This document shows, piece by piece, positions 46,534-56,198 of a stretch of DNA of 64,000 nt (the first letter of the stretch is position 1; each line of letters starts with the position of its first letter). Source of the DNA: Mycobacterium sp. 852013-50091_SCH5140682 (GTDB lineage Bacteria; Actinomycetota; Actinomycetes; Mycobacteriales; Mycobacteriaceae); contig NZ_LZTB01000100.1 in assembly GCF_001665685.1 (NCBI RefSeq), positions 186,001 to 250,000 of the forward strand, written 5' to 3'. Under the pieces are notes generated by a model that was not told the DNA's origin, did no database searches, and worked only from the letters and a program-made list of their open reading frames with translations. Made by a program: the position numbers and the translations under genes.

Positions 46534-46994
46534 AGTTCCGCAAGCCTGGTGCGCAGCGCCTTCTCGGCCTCACGGCGTTCGGTGACGTCGCGCATGACTG
46601 CCGAGATTCCGACGATCCGCCCGGCGTCGTCGCGCAACAGCGCGACGCTGAACTCGATCGACAACCGGTGCCCGTCGCGATGGGTCGCGGGCACGCTCAA
46701 CAGCTTGTCGCCGTAGCGGGTCTGGCCGGTGGCCATCGTCTGGAAGTAGCCCTTCCAGTGCCGCTCGCGCAGCTTCTCCGGGATGATCACGTCCAGGCTC
46801 TGCCCGATCGCCTCGGTGGGGGAGTAGCCGAACATCCGGGCTGCCCCGTCGTTCCACAGTCGGATCGCGCCGGCCGGGTCGGTGACGACGATCGCCTCGG
46901 GGGATTCCTTGACGACCGCGCCTGCCAGCCATTCCTCGGTCAGCGTAGCCATCTCCGGCCCGGCCTCGGTCATCGTGCTGCCGTTCTCACTCAC
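46509..46994 (-). CDS. Stand-alone PAS domain protein
   Basis: Protein of about 161 residues holding one PAS/PAC domain (EAIVVTDPAGAIRLWNDGAARMFGY ... LSIEFSVALLRDDAGRIVGISAVMRDVTERR) followed by a short charged helix (EAEKALRTRLAELERG). No kinase, cyclase or DNA-binding domain is attached, so it may sense redox state or a small ligand and act on a partner. I favour the GTG at 46994 with CGGAG 7 nt upstream; a longer frame to 47063 has no support. It is divergent from the LysR gene. Confidence 0.8.
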   Translation of the reverse strand: MSENGSTMTEAGPEMATLTEEWLAGAVVKESPEAIVVTDPAGAIRLWNDGAARMFGYSPTEAIGQSLDVIIPEKLRERHWKGYFQTMATGQTRYGDKLLSVPATHRDGHRLSIEFSVALLRDDAGRIVGISAVMRDVTERREAEKALRTRLAELERGAGQG

Positions 46995-47067
46995 GTCACG
47001 CTCCGTTCTCTCGATCCGATCGAGCTCTGGACATCCCACGCTACGGGTGGTTAGCATACGCAATATA

Positions 47068-47080
47068 GAATACTGAATAC
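47068..47080. promoter_or_regulatory. Degenerate GntR-like box upstream of lysR
   Basis: GAATACTGAATAC resembles the GCATACNGTATGC palindrome but with mismatches, and a lone GCATAC lies at 47054-47059. The stretch ATACTGAATACAATCTG recurs, with two changes, at 62963-62979 upstream of the CoA-transferase gene. Weak evidence. Confidence 0.35.
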
Positions 47081-47109
47081 AATCTGCGATAGCGATCAGG
47101 AGGTGACCC

Positions 47110-48042
47110 GTGCTGCTGCGCCAGCTGGAGTACTTCGTGGCGGTGGCCAGGGAACGGCATTTCGCCCGGGCCGCAGAGAGTTGTTACGTGTCGCAGCCGG
47201 CGCTGTCCACGTCGATCGCCAAGTTGGAGCGCGAGCTCAACGTCACCCTGATCAATCGGGGGCAGGCCTTCGAGGGTCTGACGGCGGAAGGCGAGCGGCT
47301 CGTGGTGTGGGCCAAGCGGCTGCTCGCCGAGCACGACGGGCTCAAGGCCGAGGCGGCCGCCATGCGCTCCGGCATCTCTGCCACGCTGCGGCTGGGTACC
47401 GGCCCGACGGTGTCGACGACGGCGGCGATACCCGTGGCCGCCTTCGGCGCCCTGCATCCCCTGGCCAAGATCAGGGTCTGCTCGCGGCTGTCGTCGACCG
47501 AACTGCTCCGTCAGTTGCGCAACTTCGAATTAGATGCCGCGATAGCGCATTTCGGTCCCGAGGACCGCGTAGGCCTGGAAGTGGTGCCGCTGTACGAAGA
47601 GCAGTACGTATTGCTGGTCTCGGGCGATCAGGTCGCGTCGTCGGTCCGCACCATGACGTGGGCGGAGGCGGCTCAGTTACCGCTGGCCCTGCTGACACCC
47701 GACATGCGGTTTCGCCAGTTCATCGACAAGGCGTTCGCCGAGAGCGGCGCCGTGGCGACACCTCAGGTGGAAACGGATTCTGTCGCATCGCTGTACGCGC
47801 ACGTGGAGACGGGCGCGTGGGCCAGCGTGGTGCCGCACACCTGGCTGCGCGCGATGCCGGTGACGGGTACCGCCAGGGCGATTCCGTTGGTGGACCCCGA
47901 CACCAGGGCACAGATATCGATGGCCATCCACGCGTCGTCGCCGGGCTCGGTGGCGGCGCGGGCGTTCCTGAACGTGGCCGTTGGCGCGCCGCTCGACGAG
48001 ATCTTCGGCTTGCGCGGTAGGGGAGTTGCCCACGTCACGTAA
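47110..48042 (+). CDS. LysR family regulator upstream of oxc
   Basis: LysR regulator of 310 residues with an N-terminal winged helix (LLRQLEYFVAVARERHFARAAESCYVSQPALSTSI) and a LysR substrate-binding domain from about residue 95. It starts at GTG with an excellent AGGAGGTGA ribosome site. The gene precedes oxc by about 150 bp in the same direction, so it is a candidate activator of oxc-frc, perhaps responding to oxalate or a CoA intermediate. Confidence 0.87.
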   Translation: MLLRQLEYFVAVARERHFARAAESCYVSQPALSTSIAKLERELNVTLINRGQAFEGLTAEGERLVVWAKRLLAEHDGLKAEAAAMRSGISATLRLGTGPTVSTTAAIPVAAFGALHPLAKIRVCSRLSSTELLRQLRNFELDAAIAHFGPEDRVGLEVVPLYEEQYVLLVSGDQVASSVRTMTWAEAAQLPLALLTPDMRFRQFIDKAFAESGAVATPQVETDSVASLYAHVETGAWASVVPHTWLRAMPVTGTARAIPLVDPDTRAQISMAIHASSPGSVAARAFLNVAVGAPLDEIFGLRGRGVAHVT

Positions 48043-48192
48043 ACGGTTGCGAAATATCAGGATTCGCCTAGGGCTTCGTGATAACCCGTGTGAATCAGAC
48101 GATTTCAGACATCACTTGGACGGCGAGAGCGTGGGCGCGGAGAGTTGACGACAGAAACGAGAATGCGTGAACAGCCAGGAAGGGCGAACATC

Positions 48193-49926
48193 ATGACCAT
48201 TGCATCCCTGCCGGAGACGGAGGACGAGCACACCGACGAGCCGGGCGCTCTCACCGATGGGATCCATCTGGTCGTCGACGCGCTCAAGCTCAACGAGGTC
48301 GACACCATCTACGGTGTGGTCGGAATCCCGATCACCGACCTGGCGCGCCTCGCCCAGGCATCCGGCATCCGCTACATCGGCTTTCGGCATGAGAGCGACG
48401 CCGGCCACGCGGCGGCGGCCGCCGGATTTCTCACCAAGAAGCCGGGTGTCTGTCTGACGGTCTCGGCGCCCGGGTTCCTCAACGGTCTCGTGGCCCTCGC
48501 CAACGCCACCACGAATTGCTTTCCGATGGTGCAGATCTCGGGTTCCAGCGAGCGCCACCTCGTCGATCTCCAGCGTGGGGACTACGAGGAGATGGACCAG
48601 CTGGCGGCGGCCCGGATGTTCGCCAAGGCGGCGTACCGCGTATCCCGGGCCGAGGACATCGGCCGGGGCATCGCCCGGGCGATCCGCACCGCGGTGTCCG
48701 GCCGGCCCGGCGGGGTCTACCTCGACATCCCGGCCGCGGTGCTGGGCGAGGTGCTCGACGCCGAGCAGGCCGCGTCCACGCTGTGGCGGGTGGTGAACCC
48801 GGCGCCCAAACAGCTGCCCGAACTGGATTCGGTCGAATCCGCGATCGAACTCCTCGCCGATGCGAAACGGCCCCTCATCGTGCTCGGCAAGGGCGCCGCC
48901 TACGCCCAGGCCGACGACCAGATCAGGGAATTCGTCGAGACCACCGGGGTGCCCTATGTGCCCATGTCGATGGCCAAGGGGCTGCTGCCCGACGACCATC
49001 CGCAGTCGGCTGCGACTGCCCGGTCGCTGGCACTCAAGCGGGCCGACGTGGTGATGCTCATCGGCGCCCGGCTCAACTGGCTGCTCGGACACGGCGATGC
49101 GCCACAGTGGAATCCGGACGCCAAGTTCATCCAGGTCGACATCGCCGCGGCCGAGATGGACAGCAACCAGCCCATCGCCGTCCCCTTGGTCGGTGACATC
49201 GGATCGGTGGTGGAGGCACTCCTGGAGCGGGCCAAGCCCGGGCAGATCACCGCGCAGCGGGAGTGGCGGGATGAGCTCGCGGCCAAGTCCGAGCAGAACG
49301 TGGCCAAGATGACAGGCCGCTTGGAAGCCGCGTTGCAGGCGCACCCGATGAAGTTCCTCGGTGCGTTGCAGGTGATCCGCGACGTCCTGCACGACAACCC
49401 TCAGGTGTATGTCGTGAACGAGGGTGCGAATGCACTTGACCTGACCCGCAACACGATCGGCATGCAGGTGCCGCGGCACCGGCTCGACAGCGGCACCTGG
49501 GGTGTCATGGGGATCGGGATGGGTTACGCGATCGCCGCGGCTGTCGAGACCGGCCAGCCGGTCGTCGCGATCGAGGGCGACAGCGCCTTCGGGTTCAGCG
49601 GGATGGAGCTCGAGGCGGTCTGCCGGTACAACCTGCCGATCGTTACCGTCATCCTCAACAACAGTGGGGTCTACCGCGGCGACGATGTGTCGGCCAACGC
49701 GGACCCCGCGCCGACCTCTCTGCGAGCCCGGCACGAGTACATGATCAAGGCGTTCGGCGGCAAGGGATATCAGGCCACCACGCCCGCCGAGGTCGCCGCG
49801 GCGCTGCGGGAGGCTCTGGCCTCGGGCCGGCCGGCGCTCATCGACTGCGTCATCGACCCCGCCGATGGCACGGAGAGCGGCAACATCGCCCACCTCAACC
49901 CCAAGGGCATCACCGCAAAGCACTGA
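48193..49926 (+). CDS. oxc: Oxalyl-CoA decarboxylase
   Basis: Thiamine-diphosphate enzyme of 577 residues. N-terminal Pyr domain with the catalytic Glu environment in GFRHESDAGHAAAAAGFLT; central domain; C-terminal PP domain with the ThDP/Mg motif GDSAFGFSGMELEAVCRYNLPIVTVILNNSGVY. These, together with the adjacent frc, identify oxalyl-CoA decarboxylase (oxalyl-CoA to formyl-CoA and CO2) rather than acetolactate synthase. I chose the ATG at 48193, with an AGGAAGG ribosome site; in-frame TTG 48145 and ATG 48163 are alternatives. frc follows after 41 bp. Confidence 0.94.
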   Translation: MTIASLPETEDEHTDEPGALTDGIHLVVDALKLNEVDTIYGVVGIPITDLARLAQASGIRYIGFRHESDAGHAAAAAGFLTKKPGVCLTVSAPGFLNGLVALANATTNCFPMVQISGSSERHLVDLQRGDYEEMDQLAAARMFAKAAYRVSRAEDIGRGIARAIRTAVSGRPGGVYLDIPAAVLGEVLDAEQAASTLWRVVNPAPKQLPELDSVESAIELLADAKRPLIVLGKGAAYAQADDQIREFVETTGVPYVPMSMAKGLLPDDHPQSAATARSLALKRADVVMLIGARLNWLLGHGDAPQWNPDAKFIQVDIAAAEMDSNQPIAVPLVGDIGSVVEALLERAKPGQITAQREWRDELAAKSEQNVAKMTGRLEAALQAHPMKFLGALQVIRDVLHDNPQVYVVNEGANALDLTRNTIGMQVPRHRLDSGTWGVMGIGMGYAIAAAVETGQPVVAIEGDSAFGFSGMELEAVCRYNLPIVTVILNNSGVYRGDDVSANADPAPTSLRARHEYMIKAFGGKGYQATTPAEVAAALREALASGRPALIDCVIDPADGTESGNIAHLNPKGITAKH

Positions 49927-49967
49927 ACCGATCGATACGCACCAACAACAATGAAAGGAACGGCGCC

Positions 49968-51224
49968 ATGACCGATTTGCCACTCTCCGGGATCAAGGTG
50001 ATCGACTTCACCGGGGTCCAGGCGGGCCCGGCGTGCACCCAGATGCTCGCCTGGCTCGGGGCCGATGTTCTCAAGGTCGAGCGTACGAGTGGGGGTGACG
50101 TGACGCGAAACCAGCTGCGCGACATCCCCGAACTGGACGCTCTGTACTTCACCATGCTCAACAGCAACAAGCGCTCGCTGGCGATCAACACGAAGTCACC
50201 CGAAGGCCTCGAGGTGATGGAGAAGCTGATCCGCGGGGCAGACGTGCTGGTCGAGAACTTCGCGCCCGGGGCCATGGACCGGATGGGCCTGTCGTGGGAC
50301 AAGATTCAGGAGTGGAACCCGCGGCTGATCTTCGGTTCGGTCAAGGGATTCAACGACGACTCGTCGTGGAACGACCTCAAGGTCTACGAGAACGTCGCGC
50401 AGTGCGCGGGCGGCAACGCCTCGACTACCGGCTTCTGGGACGGCCCGCCGACCGTCGCAGGTGCGGCCCTCGGTGACAGCAACACCGGAATGCACCTGTT
50501 GATCGGCATTCTCACCGCCCTGATCCATCGCGACAAGACCGGCAAGGGCCAGAAGGTCTCGGCGGCAATGCAGGACGCGGTGCTCAACTTGTGCCGCGTC
50601 AAGCTGCGCGACCAGCAGCGGCTGGAACGCGTTGGCTACCTGGAGGAGTACCCGCAATGGCCCAACGGTGAGTTCGGTGAGGCTGTGCCCCGCGGCGGCA
50701 ACGCCGGCGGCGGTGGCCAGCCCGGTTGGGTGGTCAAGTGCAAGGGCTGGGAGACCGACCCCAACGCCTACATCTACTTCACCATCCAGGAGCAGAACTG
50801 GAAGCGCACCGCCGAGGCCATCGGCCACCCCGAGTGGGTCGATGACCCGGGATACAACACCGCCCGGGCCCGTCAGGACAAGATCTTCGATATCTTCGCC
50901 GAGATCGAGAAGTGGCTGGCGGACAAGACGAAATGGGAAGCGGTGGACATCCTGCGGGAGTGGGAGGTGCCGTGTGCGCCAGTCATGTCCATGAAGGATC
51001 TAGCCGAGGACAAGGACCTGCGCAAGAGCGGCAGCATCGTCGAGGTCGAGCAGAAGGGTCGCGGCACCTACCTGACCGTCGGCAGCCCGATCAAGTTCTC
51101 CGCGTTCACACCTGACATCAAGGGCGCACCCCTGCTCGGCGAGCACACCGATGAGGTGCTGGCCGATCTCGGCTACGACGCGGACACCGTCGCCGAATGG
51201 CGTGAGAAGAAGGTCGTCGTTTAG
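49968..51224 (+). CDS. frc: Formyl-CoA:oxalate CoA-transferase
   Basis: Class III CoA-transferase of 418 residues. The catalytic Asp170 in LGDSNTG (Asp169 in the Oxalobacter enzyme), the glutamine in TGVQAGPACTQ near residue 17 and the glycine loop GGGGQPGW are all present. It transfers CoA from formyl-CoA to oxalate, regenerating the Oxc substrate and releasing formate. It is the paralogue in the catabolic operon; two further copies lie at 61548-62774 and from 63541. A clear terminator hairpin follows. Confidence 0.94.
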   Translation: MTDLPLSGIKVIDFTGVQAGPACTQMLAWLGADVLKVERTSGGDVTRNQLRDIPELDALYFTMLNSNKRSLAINTKSPEGLEVMEKLIRGADVLVENFAPGAMDRMGLSWDKIQEWNPRLIFGSVKGFNDDSSWNDLKVYENVAQCAGGNASTTGFWDGPPTVAGAALGDSNTGMHLLIGILTALIHRDKTGKGQKVSAAMQDAVLNLCRVKLRDQQRLERVGYLEEYPQWPNGEFGEAVPRGGNAGGGGQPGWVVKCKGWETDPNAYIYFTIQEQNWKRTAEAIGHPEWVDDPGYNTARARQDKIFDIFAEIEKWLADKTKWEAVDILREWEVPCAPVMSMKDLAEDKDLRKSGSIVEVEQKGRGTYLTVGSPIKFSAFTPDIKGAPLLGEHTDEVLADLGYDADTVAEWREKKVVV

Positions 51225-51243
51225 CGGCCCGCCCGGGTGTGAG

Positions 51244-51269
51244 CCGCCCCAGGTCGTCTCCTGGGGCGG
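51244..51269 (+). terminator. Terminator hairpin after frc
   Basis: CCGCCCCAGG-TCGTCT-CCTGGGGCGG, a perfect 10-bp stem with a 6-nt loop, followed by TT. It separates the oxc-frc unit from the formate dehydrogenase operon, so fdsG needs its own promoter or read-through. Confidence 0.75.
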
Positions 51270-51314
51270 TTCCATCCATCTTCGGCCGACTATGCCCTCG
51301 CGGGAAGGAATCTC

Positions 51315-51773
51315 ATGAGTGTGGCTATCGTCAGAGCGATCGCGGCTGTGCACCGAGGGCAGCGCGGACCGCTGCTGCCCATCCTGCACGCAGTACAGGA
51401 AGCGGTGGGATACATTCCCCCGGAAGCGATTCCGATCCTGGCCGACGAACTGAACCTGTCCCGCGCCGATGTGCACGGGGTGGTCACCTTCTATCACGAT
51501 TTCCGCGCCACACCGGCGGGCCGGACGACCGTCCGGATCTGCCGGGGTGAGGCATGTCAGGCGCTGGGCGCGCAACGGCTGGTCGACCACGTGCGGGACA
51601 CGTGCGGTTTGTCGTTGGGGGAGACCAGTGTCGACGGGTCGCTGACCGTCGAACAGGTCTTCTGTCTGGGCAACTGCGCACTGGGTCCCGCGGCCCAGAT
51701 CAACGGGCGGCTTCGGGGTCGGCTGGACGAGACGAGGATGTCGTCGATTCTGGACGAGGCGGCCGCCCGATGA
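51315..51773 (+). CDS. fdsG: NAD-dependent formate dehydrogenase gamma subunit (NuoE-like)
   Basis: Protein of 152 residues, thioredoxin-like 2Fe-2S fold as in NuoE. Iron-sulfur ligands are Cys in CRGEAC and Cys in CLGNC. It passes electrons from FdsA to the FMN subunit. A GGAAGGA ribosome site precedes the ATG, and its stop overlaps the fdsB start (ATGA). Confidence 0.93.
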   Translation: MSVAIVRAIAAVHRGQRGPLLPILHAVQEAVGYIPPEAIPILADELNLSRADVHGVVTFYHDFRATPAGRTTVRICRGEACQALGAQRLVDHVRDTCGLSLGETSVDGSLTVEQVFCLGNCALGPAAQINGRLRGRLDETRMSSILDEAAAR

Positions 51774-53371
51774 GCGGGCAGACAGCGCCGGTCACGGTCT
51801 ATGTGCCGAGGGATTCGGCGGCCCGGTCGGTCGGTGCGGACGAGGTCGCCGATGCGCTGATGACCGCCGCGGTGCGCTTGCAGCGGCCGATTCGGCTGGT
51901 TCGCAACGGCTCGCGAGGCATGCTCTGGCTGGAGCCGCTGCTGGAGGTCGAGACCCCGCATGGCCGGGTCGGCTACGGGCCGGTGACCGCCGCCGATGTC
52001 GACGGGTTGGTTGCCGCGGGTCTGTTCGACGGCGCCGAGCTGCCGCAGCGACTGGGAGTGGTCGACGAACTGCCGTGGCTGGCTACGCAGAACCGGGTCA
52101 CCTTCGCGCGAATGGGCATCACCGATCCGCTCTCGTCCGACGACTACCTGCGCCACGGCGGTGTTGTCGGACTGGTTCGCGCACTGGAGGTTTCCCCGGA
52201 CGAGGTGGTCGCGGAAGTCACCGACTCCGGATTGCGCGGTCGTGGTGGGGCGGGCTTCCCGGCGGGTATCAAGTGGAAGACCGTGCACGACTGCGTCGAC
52301 GAGCTCAAGTTCGTCTGCTGCAACGCCGACGAAGGCGACAGCGGAACGTTCGCCGACCGGATGGTGATGGAGGGCGACCCGTTCCTGCTCATCGAGGGCA
52401 TGACCATCGCGGCCCATGCGGTCGGCGCAACCGAGGGCTACATCTACATCAGGTCGGAATATCCGGACGCGGTGGCGACGATGCGTGCCGCCATCGAGAT
52501 CGCCTATACGCGGGGGTGGTTGGGCGACAGCGTGCTCGGCTCGTCGCTCAACTTCGACCTGCACGTCCGGGTCGGCGGCGGGGCCTACATCTGCGGCGAG
52601 GAAACCTCGATGCTGGAAAGCCTCGAGGGCAAGCGGGGAATGGTTCGGGCCAAGCCCCCGATCCCCGCCATCCACGGCCTGTTCGGGAAACCGACGGTGG
52701 TGAACAACGTGCTGACGCTGGCCACCGTGCCGACCGTGCTCGCCGCGGGCGCGCAGGAGTATCAGAAACTCGGCGTGGGGCGTTCCCGCGGCACCCAGGT
52801 CTTCCAGCTCGGCGGCAACATCAAGCACGGCGGGATCGTGGAGACCGCGTTCGGTGTGACGCTCGGTGAGCTCGTCGACGGCTACGGCGGCGGAACGCAT
52901 TCCGGGCGACCGGTGCGGGCGGTGCAGGTCGGTGGCCCACTCGGCGCGTACCTGCCGAGGACGAGTTTCGACCTGCCGATGGACTACGAGGCGTTCGTCG
53001 CCGCGGGCGCTATGGTCGGCCACGGCGGCGTCGTGGTGTTCGACGAGACCGTCGACATGGCGGCGCAGGCCAGGTTCGCGATGGAGTTCTGTGCTGCGGA
53101 GTCCTGCGGCAAGTGCACGCCCTGCCGGGTCGGTGCGGTACGCGGCGTCGAGGTGATCGACCGGATCACCGCGGGTGAGCATCGCGACGAGAACCTCGCT
53201 CTGCTGGAGGATCTCTGCGATGTGATGACCGAGGGTTCGTTGTGTGCCATGGGTGGCCTGACGCCGATGCCGGTCCGCAGTGCCATCACCCACTTTCCTG
53301 ATGACTTTCTTGCCAGACAACCGATTTCGCCAGCCGAGCGGGCAGCCGCTCATCACGAGGACGGAAGGTAG
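51770..53371 (+). CDS. fdsB: NAD-dependent formate dehydrogenase beta subunit (NuoF-like)
   Basis: Flavoprotein of 533 residues with an N-terminal thioredoxin-like extension and the NuoF core: FMN/NADH-binding glycine segments RGRGGAGFPAGIKWK and GAYICGEETSMLESLEGKRG, and the 4Fe-4S ligands CAAESCGKCTPCRVG. It reduces NAD+ with electrons from formate. I chose the ATG at 51770; longer frames lie in fdsG. fdsA follows after 3 bp. Confidence 0.94.
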   Translation: MSGQTAPVTVYVPRDSAARSVGADEVADALMTAAVRLQRPIRLVRNGSRGMLWLEPLLEVETPHGRVGYGPVTAADVDGLVAAGLFDGAELPQRLGVVDELPWLATQNRVTFARMGITDPLSSDDYLRHGGVVGLVRALEVSPDEVVAEVTDSGLRGRGGAGFPAGIKWKTVHDCVDELKFVCCNADEGDSGTFADRMVMEGDPFLLIEGMTIAAHAVGATEGYIYIRSEYPDAVATMRAAIEIAYTRGWLGDSVLGSSLNFDLHVRVGGGAYICGEETSMLESLEGKRGMVRAKPPIPAIHGLFGKPTVVNNVLTLATVPTVLAAGAQEYQKLGVGRSRGTQVFQLGGNIKHGGIVETAFGVTLGELVDGYGGGTHSGRPVRAVQVGGPLGAYLPRTSFDLPMDYEAFVAAGAMVGHGGVVVFDETVDMAAQARFAMEFCAAESCGKCTPCRVGAVRGVEVIDRITAGEHRDENLALLEDLCDVMTEGSLCAMGGLTPMPVRSAITHFPDDFLARQPISPAERAAAHHEDGR

Positions 53372-53374
53372 ACC

Positions 53375-56197
53375 ATGACCCTGCTCTCGGAACCCGACTT
53401 CGGCACCCCGGCCGGCAACGGCGCGACAACCGTCTCCCTCGAGGTGGACGGGCTGGCTGTAACCGTCCCGGAGGGCACGTCGGTCATGCGTGCGGCCGCG
53501 CTGGCCGGCATCGACATCCCCAAGTTGTGCGCGACGGACCGACTTCAAGCGTTCGGTTCCTGCCGGCTGTGTCTGGTCGAGATCGACGGGCGCCGCGGCA
53601 CTCCGGCCTCGTGCACCACTCCGGCCGCCGACGGCATGATCGTGCGCACCCAGACCCCGAAGGTCGCCAAGCTGCGTGAGAACGTCATGGAGCTCTACAT
53701 CTCCGACCATCCGCTGGACTGTCTCACCTGTGCGGCCAACGGTGACTGCGAACTGCAGGACATGGCGGGTACGGTCGGTCTGCGTCAGGTCAGATACGGC
53801 TACGACGGCGAGAACCACCTCGACGCGGTCAAGGATCAAAGCAACCCGTACTTCGACTTCGATCCGGCGAAATGCATCGTGTGCTCCCGGTGTGTACGGG
53901 CCTGCGACGAGGTTCAGGGCACGTTCGCGTTGACCATCGAAGGCCGCGGCTTCGCGTCCAAAGTGTCTCCGGGCGCGGGTGAATCGTTCATGGATTCGGA
54001 ATGCGTGTCCTGCGGCGCCTGTGTTCAGGTTTGCCCCACCGGGACGCTGCAGGAGCGGTCGGTGATCGAGTTGGGCATGCCGTCGCGGTCGGTCGTCACG
54101 ACGTGCGCGTACTGCGGTGTCGGGTGCTCGTTCAAGGCGGAGATGCGCGGTGACGAACTGGTCCGGATGGTGCCGCACAAGGACGGCGGCGCCAACGAAG
54201 GCCATTCATGTGTGAAGGGGCGGTTCGCCTTCGGTTACGCCACCCACCCCGACCGGGTGTTGCGACCCATGGTTCGCGATGCCATCACAGACCCGTGGCG
54301 CGAGGTGGACTGGGATGAGGCGATCGGTACCGTCGCCCGGCGGATGCTCGACATCAGGCGCCGCCACGGCGCTGGTGCCATCGGCGCCATCACCTCGTCG
54401 CGGTGCACCAACGAAGAGGTCTACGTCGTCCAGAAGATGGTCCGTGCCGCCTTCGGCAACAACAATGTGGATACCTGTGCGCGGGTGTGCCATTCGCCGA
54501 CGGGCTATGGGCTGAAACAGACCTTCGGCGAGTCGGCCGGCACCCAGGACTTTCGGTCGGTGGCCCAGGCCGACGTGATCATGGTGATCGGTGCCAATCC
54601 CACCGACGGCCACCCGGTGTTCGGGTCCCGGATGAAACAGCGCCTACGGCAGGGCGCCAAGCTGATCGTGGTGGACCCGCGTCGTATCGACCTGGTCCGG
54701 TCACCCCACGTCGAGGCCCAGCATCATCTCCAGCTCAGGCCCGGCACCAACGTGGCGGTTGTCAACGCGATCGCCCACGTAGTGGTGACCGAGGGGCTGG
54801 TGGACGACTCGTTCGTCGCGGCCCGGTGTGAGGACTTCGATGAGTGGGTGGAGTTCATCTCCCGCCCTGAGCACAGTCCCGAGGCGGTGCAACCGATCAC
54901 CGGCGTGCCGGCCGCGGAGTTGCGCGCCGCCGCCCGCTTGTATGGCCAGGCGGCCAACGGCGCCATCTACTACGGCCTGGGAGTCACCGAGCACAGTCAG
55001 GGTTCGACGATGGTGATGGGGATGGCGAACCTCGCCATGGCCTGCGGCAACATCGGTCGAGACGGGGTCGGAGTGAACCCGTTGCGCGGCCAGAACAACG
55101 TGCAGGGTTCGTGCGACATGGGATCCTTCCCGCACGAATTCAGCGGTTACCGGCACGTGTCCGACGACGCGGTACGGACCGTTTTCGAAAACCTTTGGGG
55201 AACAACGCTTCTTCCTGAACCCGGCCTGCGCATCCCGAACATGTTCGATGCCGCGATCGAGGGAACCTTCCGCGGTCTGTTCGTGCACGGTGAGGACATC
55301 GCACAGTCCGATCCGAATGTCGGGCACGTCACCGCGGCACTGGCCGCGTTGGATCTGGTGGTGGTGCAGGATCTCTTCCTCAACGAGACCGCGAAGTTCG
55401 CCCACGTGTTCCTGCCGGGGGCCTCGTTCCTGGAGAAGGACGGGACCTTCACCAACGCCGAGCGCCGGATCAACCGGGTGCGGGCAGTGATGAAGCCGAA
55501 GACCGGACGGCACGAGTGGGATATCGTCTGTCAGGTCGCCACCGCGATGGGCTATCCCATGCACTATGCCGATCCAAGCCAGATCATGGATGAGATCGCC
55601 TCGGTGACACCGACGTTCACCGGCGTGTCGTTCCAGAAGCTCGACCAGATGGGCAGCATCCAGTGGCCGTGCGACGATGACGCCCCCGACGGCACACCGA
55701 TCATGCATGTCGACTCTTTCACCCGGGGGAAGGGGCGATTCGTGCCCACGCCGTTCGTGCCCACCGATGAGCGCAGCACGCGACGATTCCCGCTGATCCT
55801 CACTACCGGCCGAATCCTCAGCCAGTACAACGTCGGTGCCCAGACCCGCCGGACGGCCAACATCGCCTGGCACCCGGAGGACCTCCTGGAGATCCACCCG
55901 CACGATGCCGAGGACCGAGGAATCGTCGATGGTGTCGAGGTGACGCTCGCCAGCCGGGTGGGCACCACGAAGCTGCGTGCCAAGATCTCTGACCGGATGC
56001 CTGTCGGCGTGGTGTACACCACATTTCACTATCCGGTCACCGGCGCGAACGTGGTGACCACAGAGAACTCCGATTGGGCGACCAACTGCCCCGAATACAA
56101 GGTGACCGCCGTGCAGGTCGCCCTCGCCCACCCGATTGTCCGAGAGCACGAGGAGCAGACAGTGACCGACATGATGGCCGCGGAGTTGGTGGACTGA
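53375..56197 (+). CDS. fdsA: NAD-dependent formate dehydrogenase alpha subunit (molybdenum, NuoG-like N-terminus)
   Basis: Catalytic subunit of 940 residues. N-terminal 2Fe-2S ferredoxin domain (CxxC in SCRLC), His-Cys 4Fe-4S site in DHPLDCLTCAANGDC, two ferredoxin-type 4Fe-4S clusters (CIVCSRCVRAC and CVSCGACVQVC), then the FDH-H-like 4Fe-4S motif CAYCGVGC and the bis-MGD domains. The metal ligand is Cys372 in ARVCHSP, followed by the catalytic His373; there is no selenocysteine. Cytosolic, soluble FdsABGD-type enzyme oxidising formate to CO2 with NAD+. Confidence 0.95.
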   Translation: MTLLSEPDFGTPAGNGATTVSLEVDGLAVTVPEGTSVMRAAALAGIDIPKLCATDRLQAFGSCRLCLVEIDGRRGTPASCTTPAADGMIVRTQTPKVAKLRENVMELYISDHPLDCLTCAANGDCELQDMAGTVGLRQVRYGYDGENHLDAVKDQSNPYFDFDPAKCIVCSRCVRACDEVQGTFALTIEGRGFASKVSPGAGESFMDSECVSCGACVQVCPTGTLQERSVIELGMPSRSVVTTCAYCGVGCSFKAEMRGDELVRMVPHKDGGANEGHSCVKGRFAFGYATHPDRVLRPMVRDAITDPWREVDWDEAIGTVARRMLDIRRRHGAGAIGAITSSRCTNEEVYVVQKMVRAAFGNNNVDTCARVCHSPTGYGLKQTFGESAGTQDFRSVAQADVIMVIGANPTDGHPVFGSRMKQRLRQGAKLIVVDPRRIDLVRSPHVEAQHHLQLRPGTNVAVVNAIAHVVVTEGLVDDSFVAARCEDFDEWVEFISRPEHSPEAVQPITGVPAAELRAAARLYGQAANGAIYYGLGVTEHSQGSTMVMGMANLAMACGNIGRDGVGVNPLRGQNNVQGSCDMGSFPHEFSGYRHVSDDAVRTVFENLWGTTLLPEPGLRIPNMFDAAIEGTFRGLFVHGEDIAQSDPNVGHVTAALAALDLVVVQDLFLNETAKFAHVFLPGASFLEKDGTFTNAERRINRVRAVMKPKTGRHEWDIVCQVATAMGYPMHYADPSQIMDEIASVTPTFTGVSFQKLDQMGSIQWPCDDDAPDGTPIMHVDSFTRGKGRFVPTPFVPTDERSTRRFPLILTTGRILSQYNVGAQTRRTANIAWHPEDLLEIHPHDAEDRGIVDGVEVTLASRVGTTKLRAKISDRMPVGVVYTTFHYPVTGANVVTTENSDWATNCPEYKVTAVQVALAHPIVREHEEQTVTDMMAAELVD

Positions 56198-56198
56198 C

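Noticed and set aside
48112..49983. Open frame of 623 codons on the minus strand opposite oxc
   Set aside because: Shadow of oxc, which carries all ThDP-enzyme motifs.
51557..54205. Open frame of 882 codons on the minus strand across fdsG-fdsB-fdsA
   Set aside because: Antisense shadow of high-GC genes; composition rich in Arg/His/Asp with no motif, while the plus strand has complete formate dehydrogenase subunits.
53375..56197. Selenocysteine in the formate dehydrogenase
   Set aside because: The metal-ligand position is a plain TGC cysteine (Cys372) and the frame has no internal TGA.
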